13,067 nt of DNA from an uncultured Peptostreptococcaceae bacterium (GTDB lineage: Bacteria; Bacillota; Clostridia; Peptostreptococcales; Anaerovoracaceae): the NCBI GenBank assembly GCA_905236895.1, contig CAJOQI010000030.1:1-13067 (forward strand), given 5' to 3'. The notes below the pieces were generated by a model. The model did not search any database. It saw nothing but the letters and a program-made list of their open reading frames with translations, and was not told the origin of the DNA. A program made the position numbers and the translations under genes. Positions within the stretch are counted from its first letter, which is position 1. Each line of letters begins with the position of its first letter. Below are positions 7,370 through 13,067 of the stretch, in pieces.

Positions 7370-8623
7370 GTGACAATTATTAAACCAAAGGGAACTCAAG
7401 ACATAATGCCGGATCAGATTTACAAATGGCGTTTTCTTGAGGGGAAATTCAGAGTGATGGCCGATAATTACGGCTTTAAGGAAATACGCACTCCCGTGTT
7501 TGAATATACGGAGCTCTTTTCCCGTGGTGTGGGAAATACAACCGACATAGTTCAGAAGGAAATGTATACCTTCGAGGATAACGGCGGTAGAAGCATAACT
7601 CTTAAGCCTGAGGGAACCGCTTCCGTAGCAAGAGCCTTTATTGAGGACAAAGCCTACGCGGATGTTCAGCCAACCAAATACTGCTATACAACCGCATGCT
7701 ATAGATATGAAAAACCCCAGAAGGGACGTTATAAGGAATTCCGTCAATTCGGTCTGGAAATCTTCGGAACAAAAAGCATGTTGGCAGATGCGGAAGTTAT
7801 ATCCTTTGCTGACAGCTTCTTCAAGGATTTGGGTGTAAATGACCTGGAGCTTAGGATAAATAGCGTTGGATGTTCAAAGTGCAGAGATAAATACAGAGAG
7901 GCTTTGAGGGATTATTTCAGACCCCATTATGAGGAACTTTGCGAAACCTGTAAGAATAGGTTTGAAAAGAATCCCATGAGAATAATCGACTGCAAATCTC
8001 CTGCGGACAAGGAATTGGCAAAGGATGCACCAAGCATTCTGGACTATCTCTGTGAGGAATGCAGCCAGGCCTTTGATGATCTGAAGAAGAATCTGGATGC
8101 TTTGGAGATAGATTATCTGGTTGATCCTACCATAGTAAGAGGCCTGGATTATTATACCAAGACTGCATTTGAATTCGTAAGCAGCGGCATAGGTGCTCAA
8201 GGTACGGTATGCGGCGGAGGAAGATACGACCATCTGATAGAAGAGGTGGGAGGTCCCGATGTTCCCGGTGTTGGCTTTGGTCTTGGAATCGAGAGACTAC
8301 TGCTTCTGCTGGAGGATAATGGAATAGAAATTCCGGAGGAAGCTCCGATGGATTGCCTGGTAGTTGTTATGGGAGACAGAGCAAAGGCTTACGGACAGAA
8401 ACTATGCAGGGATCTAAGGAAAGAAGGCTTTAAGGCAGAACTTGATCTTATGGAAAGAAATATGAAGGGTCAGTTCAAATACGCCGATAGACTGGGAGTT
8501 AAATACGCCCTCGTAATCGGTGATGATGAGCTGGACAAAGGCGTTGCCCAGATCAGATATATGGAAGAGTCCAAACAGGAAGAAGTAAAGTTTGAAGGAA
8601 TAATAGATGCACTGAGGAGATAG
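7370..8623 (+). CDS. hisS: Histidyl-tRNA synthetase
   Basis: Attaches histidine to tRNA-His in the cytoplasm. The 417-residue product has the normal length for a class II bacterial HisRS. Visible motifs are KGTQDIMP (7-14), the motif 2 region YRYEKPQKGRYKEFRQF (111-127), the histidine-binding RGLDYYTKTAFEF (257-269), GGGRYD (282-287), and motif 3 GFGLGIERLL (302-311). The C-terminal anticodon-binding domain runs from about 325. An insertion between the catalytic motifs carries several Cys pairs (C168/C171, C191/C194, C228/C231). The start is GTG 7370, set by a perfect AGGAGG (7357-7362) 7 bases upstream and inside the end of hemZ. There is no space for a T-box leader. aspS starts 2 bases after the stop, the usual hisS-aspS pairing of Firmicutes. 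Confidence 0.97.
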   Translation: MTIIKPKGTQDIMPDQIYKWRFLEGKFRVMADNYGFKEIRTPVFEYTELFSRGVGNTTDIVQKEMYTFEDNGGRSITLKPEGTASVARAFIEDKAYADVQPTKYCYTTACYRYEKPQKGRYKEFRQFGLEIFGTKSMLADAEVISFADSFFKDLGVNDLELRINSVGCSKCRDKYREALRDYFRPHYEELCETCKNRFEKNPMRIIDCKSPADKELAKDAPSILDYLCEECSQAFDDLKKNLDALEIDYLVDPTIVRGLDYYTKTAFEFVSSGIGAQGTVCGGGRYDHLIEEVGGPDVPGVGFGLGIERLLLLLEDNGIEIPEEAPMDCLVVVMGDRAKAYGQKLCRDLRKEGFKAELDLMERNMKGQFKYADRLGVKYALVIGDDELDKGVAQIRYMEESKQEEVKFEGIIDALRR

Positions 8624-8625
8624 AC

Positions 8626-10404
8626 ATGTCAGAAGTGATGAAAAGAACTGCAATGGTGGGAACACTAAGATCCCGGCATATTGGAGAAGAAGTTGTGCTT
8701 AACGGTTGGGTTGCCAAGCAGAGGAGCCTGGGAAGCCTTATCTTTGTTGACTTGAGAGACAAGACGGGAATTACCCAGATAGTATTTGATGACAGCATAC
8801 CCCAGGAATTATTCGATTTGGCAGCTTCCCTGAGGAGCGAATATGTTATCGGAGTTAAGGGGGTTGTAAGGGAAAGAAGTTCCAAGAACCCGGATATTCC
8901 CACCGGTGATATCGAGGTATTGGCTTCAGAACTTAAGGTATATTCCAAATCCGATACTCCGCCTATCTATGTTAAGGACGATGATAATGTGGATGACAAT
9001 CTCCGTCTTAAATACAGATACCTGGATCTGAGAAAACCTAAGATGCAGGAGATATTCAAAACAAGACATGAGATGATGCAGGTTACCAGAAAATATTTCA
9101 GTGAAAATGGTTTTACGGAAATAGAAACCCCAACCCTTATTAAGGCTACACCTGAAGGAGCAAGGGACTATCTGGTGCCCAGCAGAATAAACGAGGGAGC
9201 CTTCTATGCACTTCCTCAGTCACCACAGCTTTTCAAGCAGCTTCTCATGGTAAGCGGCTTTGATAGATATTTCCAGATTGCAAGATGTTTCAGAGACGAG
9301 GACCTTAGATCCGACCGTCAGCCTGAATTCACTCAGATAGATTTGGAAATGTCCTTCGTTTCAACAGATGATGTTTTGGAGGTTCAGGAAGGATTCCTTA
9401 AGACCCTCTTCAAGGAAATCAAAGGAATCGATATCAAACTTCCATTAAAGAGACTTACCTATGACGAAGCCATGGAAAGATACGGCTCCGATAAACCGGA
9501 CCTTAGATTCGGATTTGAGCTTCAGAAGCTTAACGACGTAGTTAAGGGAAGCGAATTCCAGGTATTCGAAAATGCTCTTGAAGCAGGTGGGGATGTAAGA
9601 GGAATCTGCATCGACAATGCGTCCGATAAGTTTAGCCGTAAGGACATCGATAAGATTACGGAAAACGCCAAGCACTATGGAGCCAAGGGCCTGGTATGGA
9701 TAAGATATGAAGAGGATGAAATCAAGTCATCCGTGAATAAATTCTTCAGCCAGGAGAAACTGAGAGAAATCGGTGATGTATTCGGAGCAAAGACCAATGA
9801 CCTGGTTCTTATCGCCGCCGATAAGCCCAAGGTAGTATTCGACACTCTGGGATTCTTAAGACGCCATATGGCGGGACAACTTGGTCTTTTGGACGACAAT
9901 AGATTCGAACTTCTATGGGTTGTGGACTTCCCCATGTTTGAAAGAGATGAAGAAGATGGCAGCATCAAAGCCATGCACCATCCCTTTACCCATCCCAAGG
10001 CAGAGGACATTCCTTTGCTGGATACCAATCCGGAAGCCGTTAAGGCGGATGCCTACGATATCGTCATCAACGGTTATGAAGCAGGTGGCGGAAGCATAAG
10101 AATCCATGAGGAAGAACTTCAGGAGAAAATCTTTGAGGTAATGAATCTTACTCCTGAGGAGTGTCAGAATAAATTCGGATTCCTCTTGGATGCATTCAAA
10201 TACGGAGCACCTCCCCACGGAGGACTGGCCTATGGAATGGATAGACTTGTTATGCTGATGACAGGAGATCTGGATATCAGAGACGTGGTAGCATTCCCCA
10301 AGAACCAGAAAGCTCAATGTCTCCTTTCAGGAGCACCGGCCTTGGTGGATGAAGGTCAGCTTGAAGAACTTCATATAGAAGTTGTTAAAACGGAAGAAGA
10401 ATGA
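8626..10404 (+). CDS. aspS: Aspartyl-tRNA synthetase
   Basis: Charges tRNA-Asp with aspartate. The 592-residue product matches the long bacterial class IIb form. It has an N-terminal OB-fold anticodon-binding domain (about 1-110, with NGWVAKQRSLGSLIFVDLRD at 26-45), motif 2 FRDEDLRSDRQPEFTQIDLE (222-241), a GAD-type insertion in the middle, and motif 3 GMDR (537-540). Whether it charges only tRNA-Asp or also tRNA-Asn (non-discriminating, needing GatCAB) cannot be decided here. The start ATG 8626 has GAGGAG (8614-8619) 6 bases upstream. The stop overlaps the nadD start as ATGA, which suggests translational coupling. Confidence 0.97.
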   Translation: MSEVMKRTAMVGTLRSRHIGEEVVLNGWVAKQRSLGSLIFVDLRDKTGITQIVFDDSIPQELFDLAASLRSEYVIGVKGVVRERSSKNPDIPTGDIEVLASELKVYSKSDTPPIYVKDDDNVDDNLRLKYRYLDLRKPKMQEIFKTRHEMMQVTRKYFSENGFTEIETPTLIKATPEGARDYLVPSRINEGAFYALPQSPQLFKQLLMVSGFDRYFQIARCFRDEDLRSDRQPEFTQIDLEMSFVSTDDVLEVQEGFLKTLFKEIKGIDIKLPLKRLTYDEAMERYGSDKPDLRFGFELQKLNDVVKGSEFQVFENALEAGGDVRGICIDNASDKFSRKDIDKITENAKHYGAKGLVWIRYEEDEIKSSVNKFFSQEKLREIGDVFGAKTNDLVLIAADKPKVVFDTLGFLRRHMAGQLGLLDDNRFELLWVVDFPMFERDEEDGSIKAMHHPFTHPKAEDIPLLDTNPEAVKADAYDIVINGYEAGGGSIRIHEEELQEKIFEVMNLTPEECQNKFGFLLDAFKYGAPPHGGLAYGMDRLVMLMTGDLDIRDVVAFPKNQKAQCLLSGAPALVDEGQLEELHIEVVKTEEE

Positions 10405-11006
10405 AAAGAATTGGAGTAATGGGTGGAACCTTCGACCCCGTCCATATGGGCCATCTGGGTTTGGCAGAAGGGGCCGCAAAGGAACTTAAGCTGGATAAGG
10501 TGATATTTATGCCCGCCTTTGTTCAACCCTTCAAACAGAACAAGGCCGTAACGGAGGCCGAGCATAGAATAAATATGCTGGAACTGGCCATGGAGGAGTC
10601 GGAGGCACCACTTGAAATATCCACATGGGAGATAGATAGAGGAGAAATATCTTATTCCTTCGATACCATGGCCTATCTGAAGGAGGAATACCCCAAGGAT
10701 GAACTATGGTTTATTATGGGGTCCGACTCCATGATGATATTGGATAAATGGTATAAGGGCATTGAGCTGATGGGCCTTTGCAATTTCGCTGTGGGAACAA
10801 GACCCACCAACGATATTGAAGCTATAGAAGCCAAGGTAAGGGAGTATGAAGAAAAATACGGAGCAAAGATTCATCTGATGAATAAACTCCTTATACCCAT
10901 TAGCTCTACCGATATAAGAAAGAAGATAGAAAGAGAGGAACCTATTTTCGGAATGGTTCCTTTGGGAGTTGAGAACTATATTTATGAACAGAGATTATAT
11001 ACTTGA
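10401..11006 (+). CDS. nadD: Nicotinate-nucleotide adenylyltransferase
   Basis: Joins ATP and nicotinate mononucleotide to give deamido-NAD, a shared step of the de novo and salvage NAD routes. The 201-residue protein has the nucleotidyltransferase signature GGTFDPVHMGH (8-18) with the HxGH motif at 15-18, GSDS (107-110), and the C-terminal SSTDIR (168-173) followed by VPLGVENYI. It starts inside the aspS stop (ATGA) and overlaps yqeK by 23 bases. nadD, yqeK and rsfS form a widely conserved trio in Firmicutes, often placed after obg and yhbY. Here they directly follow aspS instead. Confidence 0.96.
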   Translation: MKRIGVMGGTFDPVHMGHLGLAEGAAKELKLDKVIFMPAFVQPFKQNKAVTEAEHRINMLELAMEESEAPLEISTWEIDRGEISYSFDTMAYLKEEYPKDELWFIMGSDSMMILDKWYKGIELMGLCNFAVGTRPTNDIEAIEAKVREYEEKYGAKIHLMNKLLIPISSTDIRKKIEREEPIFGMVPLGVENYIYEQRLYT

Positions 11007-11577
11007 ACAAGTAAGAGAAATCATCCCGGAGCCCAGGCGACTTCATACTCAAGGGCTGCTTGATACAGCCTACCATCTGGCAGAGCTTTACGGCGTGGAT
11101 AGAGATAAGGTGGAAATGGCCGGAACCTGTCACGATATGTACAGACTGCTGGATTCTGAGGAAATCAATAAACTGATTTACAAATACGGAGTTGATGAGA
11201 AATACTTAAACAATCCATCCTTGGCCCACAGCAAAATCGCCGTAAAGGCCATGGCAAAGGACTTTGGCATTACGGATGAAGATATTCTTGCAGCAGTGGA
11301 GTTTCATACCACCGGAAGACCGGGCATGAGTAAACTGGAGAAGATTATCTATTTGGCAGATGCCATTGAGCCGGGAAGACCTTTTCCGGGGGTTGAACAA
11401 ATAAGAGCGGTTTCGGAAATCAATTTGGACTTGGCGGTTCTTGCCATGTTAAAGCATTCCGTAAAGCATCTTGAAGATAATAATATGGATGTGGATGAAG
11501 ATTCCATCAAAGCCATAGAGTATTTGGAAAAAGAAATGAGTGAAAGAGTTATTTCAGAAGGAGAAGTGAATGAATAG
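10984..11577 (+). CDS. yqeK: YqeK, HD-domain Ap4A hydrolase
   Basis: Predicted to split diadenosine tetraphosphate (Ap4A) symmetrically to two ADP, the activity assigned to the Firmicutes YqeK family. The 197-residue product shows the HD metal-site residues in order: H21, H50-D51 in CHDMYR, H82 in AHSKIA, H108 in EFHTTGRPGMSKLEK, and D126 in YLADAIEPGRPF. The family usually has a hydrophobic residue just before the HD pair; here it is Thr-Cys, a minor variation. ATG 10984 was chosen over an in-frame TTG at 10969. Neither has a strong ribosome site, so translation probably depends on coupling to nadD, which it overlaps by 23 bases. It also overlaps rsfS by 8 bases. The LCP (lytR-type) gene often found between yqeK and rsfS in related genomes is missing. 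Confidence 0.92.
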   Translation: MNRDYILEQVREIIPEPRRLHTQGLLDTAYHLAELYGVDRDKVEMAGTCHDMYRLLDSEEINKLIYKYGVDEKYLNNPSLAHSKIAVKAMAKDFGITDEDILAAVEFHTTGRPGMSKLEKIIYLADAIEPGRPFPGVEQIRAVSEINLDLAVLAMLKHSVKHLEDNNMDVDEDSIKAIEYLEKEMSERVISEGEVNE

Positions 11578-11926
11578 TAAAGAACTGGCTCATAAAGCAG
11601 CGGAGATTCTTGATAACAAAAAGGGTGAAGATATCGTAATAATCGAAATCGGTGAAAAATCATCCTTTGCGGATTATCTGGTTATAGCCACCGGTAGATC
11701 CGGAAGACAGGTACAGGCTCTAACGGATGATGTGGAAGGTGGCCTTGAAAAAGAAGGAGCCATCTGTAAAGGCATAGAGGGGAAAGGTGGAACAGGCTGG
11801 GTTCTCTTGGATATGGGAGATATAATCGTAAACGTATTCGAAAGAGAAACCAGAGAAAAATTCAATATTGAAAAGGTATGGGGAGATTGCCCCGTTTACA
11901 ATTACGAAGGAACAGTCGAGGAGTAG
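11570..11926 (+). CDS. rsfS: Ribosomal silencing factor RsfS
   Basis: Binds ribosomal protein uL14 on the large subunit and blocks joining of the subunits, lowering translation in starved or stationary cells. The 118-residue product is full length. Family motifs are [10 protein letters not shown] (33-42), GWVLLDMGD (76-84), VNVF (87-90) and EKVWGD (101-106). The usual VHVF is VNVF here, a single change that need not affect function. ATG 11570 has AAGGAG (11558-11563) 6 bases upstream, and the gene overlaps the end of yqeK by 8 bases. leuS begins 4 bases after the stop. Confidence 0.95.
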   Translation: MNSKELAHKAAEILDNKKGEDIVIIEIGEKSSFADYLVIATGRSGRQVQALTDDVEGGLEKEGAICKGIEGKGGTGWVLLDMGDIIVNVFERETREKFNIEKVWGDCPVYNYEGTVEE

Positions 11927-11930
11927 AAAG

Positions 11931-13067
11931 ATGGATCAGAAATACGATTTTTTAACTATTGAAAAGAAATGGCAGAAGTATTGGGAGGAGAATAAATCCT
12001 TCAGTACGGATTGTTATGATTTTTCCAAGCCAAAGTATTACGCTCTGGACATGTTTCCTTATCCCTCCGGTGCAGGTCTTCATGTGGGACATCCGGAAGG
12101 ATATACAGCAACGGATGTAATATCCAGAATGAAGAGAATGCAGGGGTATAATGTGCTTCATCCCATGGGCTTTGATGCCTTTGGCCTTCCTGCGGAGCAG
12201 TTTGCCCTTAAGACGGGACATCATCCCGCGGAATTCACCTATGAGAATATTGACCATTTCAGAGTTCAGATTAAGAGCCTGGGCCTTGCCTATGACTGGG
12301 ACAGGGAAGTAAGAACCTGCGACCCGGAGTATTATAAGTGGACTCAGTGGATTTTCCTTAAGCTCTACGAAATGGGTCTTGCCTATATTGCTGAGATGCC
12401 CGTTAACTGGTGTCCCGAGCTGGGTGCAGTTCTTGCCAACGAAGAGGTAGTGGACGGAAAGTCCGAGGTTGGCGGATTCCCCGTAGTCAGAAAGAATATG
12501 CGTCAGTGGGTTCTTAAGATTACGGACTATGCGGAAAAGCTTCTTGAAGGCCTTGACGATCTTGATTGGCCCGAATCAACAAAGGAAATGCAGAAGAACT
12601 GGATCGGCAAGTCCATTGGTGCCGACGTGGTGTTTAAGATTAAGGATACGGATAAGGAGTTTACCGTATTCACAACTCGCTGCGACACTTTGTTCGGTGC
12701 AACCTACTGCGTAATGAGTCCGGAACATCCATTTGTTGATGAAATCACAACAGAGGAGAATAGAGAGGCGGTTAAGGCCTATAAGGCTGAATGTGCAACC
12801 AAGAGCGATCTGGACAGAACTGATCTCAATAAGGATAAGACCGGTGTATTCACCGGGGCCTATGCCATCAATCCCGTTAATGGAAAAGAGATTCCAATTT
12901 GGATTGCGGACTATGTTCTTGCTTCCTACGGAACGGGAGCCATTATGGCGGTCCCGGGACACGACCAGAGGGACTATGAGTTCGCAAAGAAATTCGACCT
13001 GGACATAATCGAAGTTCTTCAGGGTGGAGACATTTCTCATGAAGCCTTTGTTGGAGATGGACCTCAC
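11931..13067 (+). CDS. leuS: Leucyl-tRNA synthetase, N-terminal part, cut by the window end
   Basis: Class I enzyme that charges tRNA-Leu. The frame is open from ATG 11931 to the last base, giving 379 residues, well under half of a usual LeuRS of about 800, so the 3' part lies outside the window. Visible are the ATP-binding HVGH (HIGH class, 51-54) in [29 protein letters not shown] (80-92), and [15 protein letters not shown] (159-173). Most of the CP1 editing domain is also present, with TTRCDTLFG (248-256) and [19 protein letters not shown] (334-352), so the proofreading residues are intact. The KMSKS motif and the anticodon domain are not seen. GAGGAG (11918-11923) lies 7 bases before the start. 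The 4-base gap to rsfS leaves no room for its own leader. Confidence 0.97.
   Translation, partial: MDQKYDFLTIEKKWQKYWEENKSFSTDCYDFSKPKYYALDMFPYPSGAGLHVGHPEGYTATDVISRMKRMQGYNVLHPMGFDAFGLPAEQFALKTGHHPAEFTYENIDHFRVQIKSLGLAYDWDREVRTCDPEYYKWTQWIFLKLYEMGLAYIAEMPVNWCPELGAVLANEEVVDGKSEVGGFPVVRKNMRQWVLKITDYAEKLLEGLDDLDWPESTKEMQKNWIGKSIGADVVFKIKDTDKEFTVFTTRCDTLFGATYCVMSPEHPFVDEITTEENREAVKAYKAECATKSDLDRTDLNKDKTGVFTGAYAINPVNGKEIPIWIADYVLASYGTGAIMAVPGHDQRDYEFAKKFDLDIIEVLQGGDISHEAFVGDGPH

Noticed and set aside
10421..10430. GGGTGGAACC, which looks like the core of the T-box antiterminator bulge
   Set aside because: It encodes Gly-Gly-Thr of the nadD signature GGTFDPVH inside the gene. There is no leader, specifier loop or terminator around it.
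12672..12698. LeuRS editing motif with Cys in place of Pro (TTRCDTLFG)
   Set aside because: To my knowledge this variant is common in Clostridia LeuRS. The catalytic Thr, Arg and Asp positions are kept, so it is not a sign of lost editing.

Overview
This window looks like chromosomal housekeeping DNA from a low-to-moderate GC Gram-positive anaerobe of the class Clostridia. A Lachnospiraceae-like organism is my best guess, but the family is not certain. The basis is the set and order of genes (yajC, secDF, rel, metallo-hydrolase, hemZ, hisS, aspS, then nadD, yqeK, rsfS, leuS), AGGAGG-type ribosome binding sites, a fused SecDF, a bifunctional Rel, and codon use rich in AGA (Arg), CTT (Leu) and ATA (Ile). 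Base composition was not computed.

Layout: positions 1-83 hold a tRNA-Leu(CAA) that lacks its first four bases because the window starts inside it. Twenty bases later yajC begins (104-595). A clear intrinsic terminator (628-659) follows, then a strong sigma-A type promoter (716-744). From there ten genes run on the + strand with gaps of 21 bases or less, several of them overlapping: secDF (803-3145), rel (3167-5368), a zinc metallo-hydrolase (5387-6028), hemZ (5994-7367), hisS (7370-8623), aspS (8626-10404), nadD (10401-11006), yqeK (10984-11577), rsfS (11570-11926) and leuS (11931 to the window end, cut off). Nothing on the - strand is supported. The only non-coding stretch of notable size is 596-802, which holds the terminator, the promoter and a short leader.

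How the genes fit together: YajC and SecDF are accessory parts of the Sec protein export machine. Rel makes and destroys (p)ppGpp in response to amino-acid starvation. HisRS, AspRS and LeuRS charge tRNAs. YqeK is predicted to degrade Ap4A, a side product of aminoacyl-tRNA synthetases. RsfS blocks ribosomal subunit joining in starved cells. NadD makes the NAD precursor. HemZ is a radical-SAM protein of the coproporphyrinogen dehydrogenase family. The region is therefore a growth and translation operon.

I found no clearly new biological system. The points most worth a second look are: the joining of two normally separate conserved gene blocks into one long transcription unit; the absence of any T-box leader before three synthetase genes; oppositely charged cytoplasmic tails on YajC and SecDF; and the tight coupling of yajC to an upstream tRNA.
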